64,000 bases of DNA from Hippophae tibetana. Taxonomy: Eukaryota > Streptophyta > Magnoliopsida > Rosales > Elaeagnaceae. A program made the position numbers and the translations under genes. The stretch lies in NCBI GenBank assembly GCA_037013495.1, contig CM072812.1:35298501-35362500 (forward strand), in the 5' to 3' direction. Below are positions 26,330 through 35,724 of this stretch, in pieces. The notes below the pieces were generated by a model. That model had not been told where the DNA came from, ran no database searches, and worked only from the letters and a program-made list of their open reading frames with translations. How positions within the stretch are numbered: position 1 is the first letter of the stretch; the number at the start of each line of letters is the position of its first letter.

Positions 26330-27160
26330 TATACAAACACTTTGGGAAAGGACCATAAATTGGGTTTGTTTTCACGTTCAAAAGAAAATAAAAGTGAGAA
26401 AATAAGGTTGAAGAGAAAGCATAAAATAACTAAGAAAAATAGTGGATAAAAAGGGTATGGTAGAATGAGTTAATAAGTTAAAATCTATATTTAAAAAGTA
26501 AAAAATAAGAGAGGGGCAAAAAGATACAAAATTGTCATAAATACTTTTTATTTAAAATGCATGTGCTAGTCATATGTTTAAATTAATATCCTATTTTTGA
26601 ACGAGGGGTTGTTACATTATATCATGATTTTACCTTTGATATCCTTTTTCACTTAAGATTTTTTAGATTGTACTTTATTGGTGTTTTTATTTAAGAAAAA
26701 GTATAAAATTATGCAATTTAACATTTAATTAAAGATTTTTCACATATAGAATAATGCACGTGTAATATTCAAAAGACATTTTTAGATAATCAATTAGTTG
26801 AAAGTCACAATAATTAATTTATTATCTAAAAATATAATCTGAATATCGCATATATATTACCGTACATATAAAAAATATTTAATTAAATGATAAATTATAT
26901 CAAATTTATATTTTTTTAAATAAAAATAACACTAAGGTATTACATCAAAAATTTAAGTAAAACGAATACTAAAAGTAAAATCATAATACTAGTAGCGTAG
27001 CAAACCATTTATATAAAATTTAAGTAAAACGAATATTAAAAGTAAAATTATAATACTAGTAACGTGTCAAACCATTTAAATATAAATACCACTAAAATAA
27101 TAACTAAAAAATAAAAATAAGAAGGTAACAAAATAAAATTAAGATTCTACTAAGATATTA
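26330..27160 (+). repeat. Dispersed repeat, copy 1 (related to about 32515-32880)
   Basis: ACTTTGGGAAAGGA, GAAAATAAAAGTGAGAAAATAAGG, AAAATAACTAAGAA and TTTATTTAAAATGCATGTGCTA recur in the same order near 32520-32760. Both copies end near AACAAAATAAAATTAAG. At 26947-27080 this copy carries a tandem duplication with a 68-bp period (AAAATTTAAGTAAAACGAAT and following). Confidence 0.6.
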
Positions 27161-27639
27161 AAACTTCTAATCTAAAGAACCTTATGATATTGCCCTGTAA
27201 AGAACATGAAATGCTTTAGATTTTTTAATCAAAAAGTCTTCACGTAATAAGTTTTATGCGAGAGTTGATGTGAGAGATATTTATAAGTTAATAAAAATTT
27301 CGTTCATATTATTTTAATTAATAGTTATTTATAAAAAAAATTAATTATATTATTTTAATCAATAATTACTTATTATATTAATTATTGTATAATAATAATT
27401 TATTATATAAATACACAATAACTTATTGAATAAATAAATTTTAAAAAATACTTTTTTTTAATAGGGTAGACCAATGCTTTAATCAATTTAAACATTTTTT
27501 AAATTTCTTTTTCTTTCTCTGTGTTACGATGGAAAAATCAATTTCTTAAATACGGGTATAACCAACTTTTTTTTCTCTTTCAATCAAAATTATTGCTAAT
27601 TTAGTCTATGGGGTTACTGGGTGACTATTTTTCAAGCAA

Positions 27640-28400
27640 TCATTATGGTGTACAATTTTAACGTCATGCGACACCAACTTTTATCATCAAAGAGGGAGCA
27701 AAGATGAAAATATATATCATATCATCTATATTATTTTAATTATCTTAATATTAAATATAATATTTATATTTTTAATTAAATTATCATAAAATTATTAAAA
27801 ATATCTATAAATTATCGTTTAAATATTGTTATTGTTAAATTATCATTTAAATATCTTTTATTAATTAAAATATATTAGATATTAAGTATATTATCGTTAA
27901 AATTGATAAAATATCAAAAATATTAATGAAATTTATTTTAATAGTATTTAGATTTATAATATAATTAGATAATTTATTTACTTATTTATTTTAAAATATT
28001 TTGAAAAAAATAATATATATTTTATTATCCAATATTTTAATTAATTGATTTAATATAAATATTTAAAAATATATATATTAAATAAAAAAATTAATTTAAA
28101 ATATAAATAATTGATTGTTTTAATGTTTTATAAAGTGTTTTAAAAAAATTATATTTTTAATAAAAAAATTATACTTTTTGTGATTTTTTTCTAATTTTTT
28201 TATCAAAAATAACAATAACTTTTAACATTTTCAAGCAGATCGCAATAAGCCAAAATATGTCAAACAAAAAAGAGAAACAAGTAGCTCCCAAACGAGGTAA
28301 TTAAACCACCGCTAGGATTAAACAAACAAGCTGCTAAATATATACCCTACTGATGCGAGATGGTTTGATGTAAGTATTAATTTAAAGTAGAAATTAATAT
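27640..28400. other. Extremely AT-rich spacer
   Basis: Almost pure A/T sequence made of loosely repeated TATTAAATAT-type words. No gene is seen. Confidence 0.6.
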
Positions 28401-28403
28401 TAT

Positions 28404-29075
28404 AATGTTTTATTTGATATCGGAATAGAATGAAAAATATTATAAATTAACTTAATATCTTTATATTTAATAAAGTTTAAATAATATTATTTAATTATTA
28501 TTATTTTTAAATAATTATTACTTAAAAAGAAAATATATTATTAAAATTATTATTTTTCTAAATATGGTATAAGGTTTTAAGATTTGTGATTTATGATTTA
28601 GAAATTTGGGATTTAAGGTTTAGGATTTATGGTTATATTTGTGGGTTAATATTTAGGGTTAAAATTATTATTTTTCTAAATAAGGTTTAGAGTTTAGGGT
28701 TTAAGGATTTAAGATTTCGGGTTTTAGGATTTGGAGTTTAAGAATTTAGGGTTTTGAGATTTGAGATTTGGATTTTAGTATTTAAAGTTTTAAATTTTGA
28801 GATTTTAAGTTTAGGGTTTAAGAATTTAAGAGTTTAGGATTTTAGATTTTAAGATTTTTGGATTTGAGATTTGAGTTTACATTTATATTTAAATTGTAAT
28901 TAAAATTGAGAAAAAAAATTGAGATAAGAATAAAATCATTATTATTAAAAAAGAATAAAGAATTGTGATTCTTTCTATTTTAAGAATCAATTTTATTCAT
29001 GATTCATTTTTTGATCTAGCTAAATAAACAGATAAAAAGAATCAATTCTAATTTTTTTATATTATCAAACACAAT
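28404..29075. mobile_element. Decayed second copy of the telomere-repeat Harbinger-like MITE
   Basis: It aligns in the same orientation with 1267-1894. Both contain TTATATTTGTGGGTTAA, then TTTAGGGTTAAAAT and TTATTTTTCTAAA, then a TTTAGGG-variant tract, then GAATTGTGATTC near the right side. Its ends (TGTTTTATTTGATAT left, TTATCAAACACAAT right) match the MITE termini with mostly G-to-A and C-to-T changes, so it is the older copy. Boundaries are approximate. Confidence 0.7.
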
Positions 29076-29079
29076 ATGA

Positions 29080-30560
29080 ATGCATCTAAAAATAACTATA
29101 AATCTAAAAAAAAGTGAACAAAGCACGTATTTCAAGCAGAAAGTTGTTGATCCCATTGTAGAAATTCAACTCTCGTCAGTTATCACAACCTAAAGTTTTT
29201 ATATCTCTTCCATTCTCAAGTCACAAATCTTTATTGTGTCACGTTATAATTATCGTTGGGATTTGATGCGATGCTTACAAAGCAGAGATTTGAAAATGAA
29301 AGGTAAAAAAATAAAAAAAATATGGCAAAAGTATGAACTGTGAGCCATTTTCACTTTGCTAGATTAAACCATATGCTTATTGCATCTGGCTTATGAAACT
29401 ACAGTATACAGTAACCCTTTTGTTCAAAGAAGAAAACAAGCTACTTAGTCAGCTTTAAATTATTTTTATACAGAAGATACAGCTGTAAACAACCTATAGC
29501 CATCTCATGCACAAAATAAGAAAACGTAAACATCATGAACATTCACAAGAAAAGTGGTTTGTTATTTTAGTAATATATTATTTTTATTTTTATTTTTATT
29601 ATATTAATCGTATTTATATTTAAAAAACATGCATATGTAATTTTCATTTATTACCAACATATCCGCTTTAAACGTAGAATATTTATGGTACTTCCGTACC
29701 TTTCCGTCCCTGCTATAGATACAGTGACATTAAAAGTATAATGAATTTTTAAAAATATAATGAATTAAATTAAAAAAATTAAATTTTTTAATATTCTTAA
29801 AAAAAATAAAAATTATATATTTTATTAATAAAAAATATTTAGAAAACAATTACGTATCTCTACTCTCCTTTTCTTTCTCACCCCCTCTTATTCTTCCACC
29901 CTCTATTTCTTTTTCTCGCTCCCTCCCTCACTCCCTCCTCTTTTTCTCTATTTTCCTCCCACATTCTACGTCTAATTTAATTGAAAAAAATTAATAAATA
30001 AAATAAAATTTTACTTTTGTATTTGTGGTTACTTTTTTTAACATTAACAAATAACTAATTTTATGTTTTAATTTTTTAATTTTAATTTTATTTTTTGTTC
30101 AATTCTTTTAGTTATAGTTTATTTGATTTATAAGTCATTGAAAAAATTAATCAATAAAATAAAAAATTTACCTTTGTTTAATTTTTAATAACAATGAAAC
30201 TAAACTATTATAAAAAATAAATACAAAATTTAGTGTTATTTTTGAGTTAAGTAAAACACACAAATTTTAAGTGTCATTAAAAAAATCTCATTTTTTTGAA
30301 AATTTTAAACTAATTGATTATAATTTTAAATTATAATATTAATAAAATTTACTTAAAAAATTATAGAATTAAAATCCTCCATTTCGTATATGTTCTTCTT
30401 AGTCATTTTGTATTATCTCTTCCACCTCGGTTCATCACTTTTATTTTTCATTGAAGATGGAAACAAATTCCACTCATTAACGGGTAGATCTATTAAGAGT
30501 TTAAAATATATATTTTAAATATAATATCTATAGAATTATAGATAAATTTGTACATAAAAT
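29080..30560. other. Spacer without a recognised gene
   Basis: AT-rich with a CT-rich stretch at about 29865-29960. No coding sequence is recognised. Confidence 0.5.
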
Positions 30561-30562
30561 TT

Positions 30563-30909
30563 TGTTTAGTCCCATATCGATCAGGGAAGCCAGCAATGTG
30601 CTGGTTATAAGTCTGGATGACCCATTTCCTGATAAGCGCGTTTTAAGAGAAACATTGGGCTGCTCAGCTTTCAATTTGGTATCAAAGAATGTCCCTGGTG
30701 CGATGAGTCCCCTCTGGCTCACCTCACAGTTCCCCTGTTATACGGTGTCTCCGTTAGGTAGAATCGGTCTTTACGGTGTCCCCGTCCGATGTGAGGGGAA
30801 GTGTTGAGTCCTACATCGACCAGGGAAGCCAGCCTAGTGCTGGTTATAAGGTTATGACAACCCTTCCTCTTTGAGAGCTCTTTTGGAGGGAGTTAGGCCA
30901 TGACTTTCA
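30563..30909 (+). mobile_element. TRIM-like miniature LTR retrotransposon
   Basis: A 111-bp LTR (30563-30673, TGTTTAGTCCCATATCG to TTTCA) is followed by a primer-binding site TGGTATCAAAG (30677-30687). Then come about 100 bp of non-coding sequence, a purine tract GTGAGGGGAAG (30791-30801), and a second LTR (30802-30909, TGTTGAGTCC to TTTCA). Total length is about 350 bp, as in TRIM elements. The two LTRs belong to diverged subfamilies and there is no obvious target duplication, so the unit may be a recombinant. Confidence 0.7.
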
Positions 30910-30971
30910 ATAGGGTTGCCATAACCTTATAACCACTAGGCTAACTTCCCTGGTCGATGTGGGACTCAACA
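30910..30971 (-). repeat. Partial TRIM-type LTR, opposite orientation
   Basis: On the minus strand it starts TGTTGAGTCCCACATCGACC at 30971 and runs to AACCCTA. It lies back to back with the plus-strand LTR at 30802-30909, making an imperfect palindrome of about 170 bp. Confidence 0.7.
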
Positions 30972-30973
30972 CT

Positions 30974-31677
30974 TTGATTTTTAGGAACATGCACAAAAGC
31001 AACACAACCAAATACATGGGTAGGAAGATTATGGAAGGATGATAAGGAGACGTAAGATACGAGAATTTGGAATGAGATTTTTCCGTTAAGAACACTAGAC
31101 GAGAGACGATTGATGAGATGGGCGGAAGCTTGTACAACATCACCCCTAAGGTATTTCGGCATATAAGCACTAAATAAGAGTGCATGAGACATATCAAGTA
31201 AATGACGATTTTTCCTTTCAGACACTCCATTTTGTTCTGGTGTTTGCGGACAAGTAGTTTGGTGAATAATCCCATGTGTTTTGAATTTTTTTTTTTTGAA
31301 AAACATGATTAACATATTCCCCCATTGTCAGAACAGAGGATCCGAATGATGCCATTATATTGTGTTTGAACGAAGGTATGAAAATTTTGAAAAACTTAAA
31401 AAACTTCATCTTTTGTTCTAAGAAGAGAAATCCACGATAACCTTGTACAATCATCAATAAACGAAACAAAATATCTCATATCCGATATAATGGGCTCTTT
31501 AGATGGTCCCCAAACATCAGAATGAATCAATTTAAAAGGAATAATACTTTTATTAGAAATACTAGGAGAATAAGTAATACGATGGCTCTTGGCCAAAGCA
31601 CAAGTCTCACAATGTAAAACAGTTTTACTAACACCAATAAATAAAATGAGCATGGTTTTTTTCATAAGACTAAAAAT
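30974..31677 (-). pseudogene. Broken Copia integrase fragment
   Basis: On the minus strand from 31665: a zinc-binding half (CETCALAKSHR), then the integrase core with HSDVWGP, YFVSFIDDCTRLSWISLL and, further on, TPEQNGVSERKNRHLLDMS, where the catalytic glutamate lies. The reading passes through at least two frame changes (about 31400 and 31310), and the middle D region is damaged. It stops at LTR-like sequence on both sides (30910-30971 and 31678-31788). Gag, protease and reverse transcriptase are absent. The fragment therefore looks captured between two TRIM-type LTRs on the same strand, or is the remnant of a larger Copia element sharing those LTRs. Confidence 0.8.
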
Positions 31678-31965
31678 TGAAAACTGAGAAGTCCAATGTT
31701 TTCCTCAAAACGCGCTTATCAGGAAAGGGGTCACCCAGACTTATAACCAGCACATTGTTGGCTTCCCTGGTCGATGTGGGACTCAACACTTCCCCTCACA
31801 TCGGACAGAAACACCGCAAAGACTGATAGCCGGCTGATGACCCACCAAACACCGTGGGACTCAGGGGAGCATGAGGGGATTCAACGCACCAAGGACCCGT
31901 TTTGATACCATGTTGAAAGTCATAGCCTAACTCCCTCCAAAATAGCTCTTAAAGAGGAAGGGTTT
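31678..31965 (-). mobile_element. Second TRIM-like element, minus strand
   Basis: Minus-strand order: partial LTR 31965-31913 (ending GACTTTCA), primer-binding site ATGGTATCAAAAC (about 31911-31900), non-coding internal sequence, purine tract GTGAGGGGAAG (31799-31789), and a full 111-bp LTR (31788-31678). It has the same layout as 30563-30909 in the opposite orientation. Confidence 0.65.
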
Positions 31966-32078
31966 GTTGAGTCCCACATCGATCGAGAAAGCCAACAATG
32001 TGTTGATTATAAGTCTAGGTGGTCACTTTCCTCATGAGCGCGTTTTGAGGAAAATATTGAACTGTTCAGCTTTTAATT
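31965..32078 (+). repeat. Additional TRIM-type solo LTR
   Basis: TGTTGAGTCCCACATCGATC to TCAGCTTTTA in plus orientation, about 111 bp, without an adjoining primer site. Confidence 0.65.
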
Positions 32079-32514
32079 AATTTAACCGTGACTTTTAGAT
32101 TTTAATTATTAGGCTTTTATCACTTAAAATTTATTATAAATTCAATATTTTGAATATATTTACACTTAAATGAGATATTTATTTAATAAAAAATAAATAT
32201 TAATTGAGAAATAAGTAGTATTATTTTTTCTTATTTTTATAATGCCCCTTCTGAATTCTAGTCCTAAATATTTCACTGCACTTATGATTCATTCCCAAAG
32301 TATCGGTGTGGAACATGATTTAGTACTGAATTTAATGTTTTAACTTTTTAAGAAAATTGTCTCTAACCATTAGACATGTCTATATGATTGGTAAAATTAT
32401 ATAATCGATTATCTTATTTATATTTTATCAGAAATGATTTTTTATAAGAAAAAGTTGTTACTTAATGTGTATAAATATTTTTAAAAAATATTTTTTAGAG
32501 AGTTTACCATTGTT

Positions 32515-32880
32515 TCAACACCGATACTTTGGGAAAAGATAACAAGTTAGATTTGTTTTCATCTTGAAAAGAAAATAAAAGCAAAAAAGTGAAGTTAGAA
32601 AATAGAGTACAAAATAACTAAGAAGATGAGAGGATGGAAAGGAGAGTCAAAAATCATTAAAATATATATTTAAAAGACTTAAAAATAAGAGAAATTATGC
32701 AACGGTGGAAACAAATACAAATATCAAAAGTATTCTTTATTTAAAGGGCACATACTAATAACACGTATTACATTAAATTAATATATTTTTTAATATATGT
32801 GTATTATTAAGAAACACATGAAAAATAAAGATAACAAAATAACAAAATAAAATTAAGGTATTAGTAAGATACCAAATTCA
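32515..32880 (+). repeat. Dispersed repeat, copy 2 (related to 26330-27160)
   Basis: Starts CCGATACTTTGGGAAAAGAT and follows the order of copy 1, without its 68-bp tandem duplication. Confidence 0.6.
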
Positions 32881-33057
32881 AAAAAACACATGGGTAAATA
32901 CCAATACAATTGTTACGTGACCAAAAGAAAATTAGATTAACAAAACTATATCATTAATTATTTAAAAAGTTTAAAGCTTACACAAGAAGAACCCAATATG
33001 TGAACATACAAACACATCATGCAAACAAGACATGATTGGCACCCTTCACCAAAACCA

Positions 33058-33112
33058 AACCAATTATTTGCTTTAAGCTACGTGAGAATTGAAAGCTAGT
33101 ACCATAGATGAA

Positions 33113-33161
<49 letters not shown>

Positions 33162-33225
33162 TACCAATTATTTGCTTTTAAGTTACATGAGAACTGAAAG
33201 CTACTGCCATAGATCAAAATATGAT
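33058..33225. repeat. Duplicated 55-bp segment around an (AT)n microsatellite
   Basis: CCAATTATTTGCTTTAAG to CATAGATGAAAATA (33060-33115) recurs as CCAATTATTTGCTTTTAAG to CATAGATCAAAATA (33164-33220). About 20 perfect AT units (33117-33158) lie between them. Confidence 0.85.
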
Positions 33226-33409
33226 AATATATATACATACACCAAACTTTCAGTTGTATATGGTAATGATATATAAAATTTAAGGAATTTTTTCCGATTA
33301 TAATTTTTTTTTAAATCTTACAAAAGATTCTTCAACATTTATTAGATATTTCAAAGAAATAAAGTATATTTCAATGCTAGTAACTCTTTAATAATAGCAA
33401 TTCAGTAGC

Positions 33410-33990
33410 AATTCTTTTATGTTGGATAGATTTAGTCAAGTAATTTTTGGATATAGTCTATCTAGTTCATTTTTAAAAAACTGATATTTTTTTTAAAAGT
33501 AAAATATTACTTTTTTAATAAGTAATTTTTTTATAATATTTGTAAAAATAAAATTAAAAATCCAAAAAATATATACTCTCATCTTTTTTCTTAAATAAAA
33601 ATAATTAATCTCTCATTTGTATCTCTCCCGATCTCACTCTTATAAATCTCTCTATTTCTCTTCAATAAAAAACTATTATTTATTTTTCTTTTTTAATTTG
33701 TAAATTCATAGCTCAAATAACACAATAGAATGGATGAGAGAAACAATATAGGTCAAGAGAGATTAAGATAAGAGGGAAAATTTGTATTTTTCTTTTGGGT
33801 AAGTTTTTTTTAGTTTTTATTTTTACTTTTAAGATAAATATAATTTTACTCTTAAAAAGTTAATATTTTAAAAAAATTAAACTTAATTTATTATATTTAA
33901 AAGTTCATAAATTAAATTTGACAATTTAAAAGAAACAAAACTAAAGTGACTTCATTGAAGAGTTATAAGGTTAAAATAACCGCTTTTAGT
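33410..33990 (+). repeat. Dispersed repeat, empty-site copy (pairs with 38585-39340)
   Basis: Aligns in order with 38585-39340. Shared features are TTTAGTCAAGTAATTTT, AAATAAAAATAATT, ATAAATCTCTCTATTTCT, GATGAGAGAA, and ATTAAATTTGACAATTTAAAAGAAAC at the right end. It lacks the 148-bp insert found in the other copy. It lies immediately downstream of the HIPP gene. Confidence 0.65.
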
Positions 33991-34146
33991 TTCAAAATTG
34001 GCAAGTAAAGAAAGAAACAAAATTGATCAAAATCTCAAATCTCTTCATCGAATATTTGAATACATTAGAAATTCCCAACAAAATTACATTAAAAACACGG
34101 AAAAGACCTAAACTTGAATTATACATTAAGTATTAAAACTATGAAG

Positions 34147-34747
34147 CTACATTACAGAACAAGCGTTTGGGTTGTCATCACTGAACATGGTGATGTAGGG
34201 GTCCTCATATCTGGTCACAGTACCAGTAGGAGCAGAGTACTCCACATTTCTAACATACCCAGGAGGTGCTTTCTTATCGTAAGCCTGAGCTGCATAAGGC
34301 TGAGCCAGACTGTAAGGCACATATGGCCATATCTCTGCCTTTTTACCTGTTGATTTTGCTTTTTTCAACACTTTGTTTGGTTCTACATATCCTGTTACAG
34401 TCACCTTCTGTTGCTTTCTATTTATCTCCACAGAATTTACTCCTGCACAAACCCATTTCATTTCAACTTAAATAACACTTACTCTTCATTTTCTAATGAA
34501 ACCAGAAGAAAACCGAGTATTTGTAATAAGAAATAAAACAGGAGAAAACAGAGGATGTATAAGTAAATGACAAAGAAAACAACATACCACTTAGGGAAGA
34601 GAGAGCTTTCTTAACCTTGAGCTCACAACCATCACAGTCCATTCTAACCTTTAGCTCAACAGTTTGAAATTGCTTCTTCTTCTTCTTGTGGTTATGGCCA
34701 CTGCCCATCATGTCAGATAAGTACTCTAAAGTTCCTCCAACTCCCAT
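34147..34747 (-). CDS. HIPP: Heavy-metal-associated isoprenylated plant protein (HIPP)
   Basis: A small metallochaperone-like protein anchored to membranes by a C-terminal prenyl group. Family members bind transition metals such as Cd, Zn or Cu and some act in stress or transcription-factor interactions. Two exons on the minus strand, 34747-34588 and 34442-34147, joined by a 145-bp GT-AG intron, give 151 aa. An HMA domain spans about residues 28-95, with the metal-binding pair C38 and C41 in MDCDGC. A lysine run (21-25) precedes it. QKVTVTGYVEPNKVLKKAKS and KKAEIWPYVPY follow, and the protein ends in the CaaX box CSVM (C148). The upstream in-frame Met at 34789 is rejected because family proteins begin MGVGGTLEYLS. 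Wording and length fit the HIPP20-24 subgroup. No defect is seen. A 93-bp GTAC-rich repeat array lies about 0.67 kb upstream. Confidence 0.93.
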
Positions 34748-34912
34748 TTTTTTGTTTTGTTTAAGGACTAAACTGAAGAAAATGATCAATTAGAGAACTT
34801 AATATGAATGATGAAATCAAAGCCTTCAAGAAAAGGAATAAGCTTGAATCTTGATGAATAAAGCAAAAAGAAATAATTGGTTTTAGGTTTTGAAGCAATG
34901 GTTTAAAGGTCT

Positions 34913-34920
34913 ATTATATA
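34913..34920 (-). promoter_or_regulatory. Probable TATA box of the HIPP gene
   Basis: TATATAAT on the minus strand lies about 165 bp upstream of the start codon and implies transcription starting near 34885. Based on motif and spacing only. Confidence 0.4.
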
Positions 34921-35411
34921 GATAAGTTTTATAGAAGTGAGCCTTCAAAGAAACTTCAGAGAACCAATTGCTAAAAATGGATTCTTTCCTTGCCTTATAA
35001 CACTCCAAGGAAAAGGTTTTAAAGGATGTTGTCTGTAATCCTTTTCTTAACTCTCAGATATTTCTCTGCACCTGTCTACTTCTTATATAGCCTTTTTTTT
35101 TTTTAGAAAATTATTATTTACGTTATTATAAGTTGCATTATTTTATTTTTATTTTTAATATATGAAAACAAAATATATCAATAAATTAATATAAATGATC
35201 ACTACTCCCGCTCCCTTTTTTAATCACATTTAAAACTGAGAAAAAGGTAGTAGCCTCCCAAAACAACAATAAACAAAACCTGATATTTTAATGGTTTGAA
35301 CACTGTCTAAAAATTAATATAAAAAATATGATTGTTTCTTTTTGTTTTCTTAATAGGGAAACATGATTGGTGGGAAATAAATCAAAACAAGAATATTATT
35401 TTTGCATTTCA

Positions 35412-35724
35412 GCCCTTATGTTCTATCATACTGCATACCACTTGTGTACAATGTACATGTACCTGTACCTGTACCAGCATTTAAAATTGTATATCTGTAT
35501 AATAGCCCTTATGTTCTATCATACTGCATACCACTTGTGTACAATGTACATGTACCTGTACCTGTACCAGCATTTAAAATTGTATATCTGTATAATAGCC
35601 CTTATGTTCTATCATACTGCATACCACTTGTGTACAATGTACATGTACCTGTACCTGTACCAGCATTTAAAATTGTATATCTGTATAATAGCCCTTATGT
35701 TCTATCATACTGCACACCACTTGT
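35412..35724. repeat. 93-bp minisatellite, 3.4 copies, rich in GTAC
   Basis: Units start at 35412, 35505, 35598 and 35691 (the last is partial, 34 bp). The three full units are identical as far as I can read. Each holds five GTAC tetramers within about 26 bp (GTGTACAATGTACATGTACC followed by two further TGTACC), so about 15 in the array. The period is a multiple of three, which explains long open frames in more than one frame; these are not genes. GTAC is the core bound by SBP/SPL factors, including the copper regulator SPL7. Confidence 0.95.

Noticed and set aside
30974-31677. Functional integrase gene
   Set aside because: At least two frame changes and missing catalytic context; it is a fragment.
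34748-34789. Upstream in-frame start for the HIPP protein at 34789
   Set aside because: It would add a hydrophobic extension not typical of the family; the Met at 34747 starts the conserved MGVGGTLEYLS.
35412-35724. CRISPR-like array
   Set aside because: Units are contiguous and identical with no variable spacers, in a plant nuclear context. It is a minisatellite.
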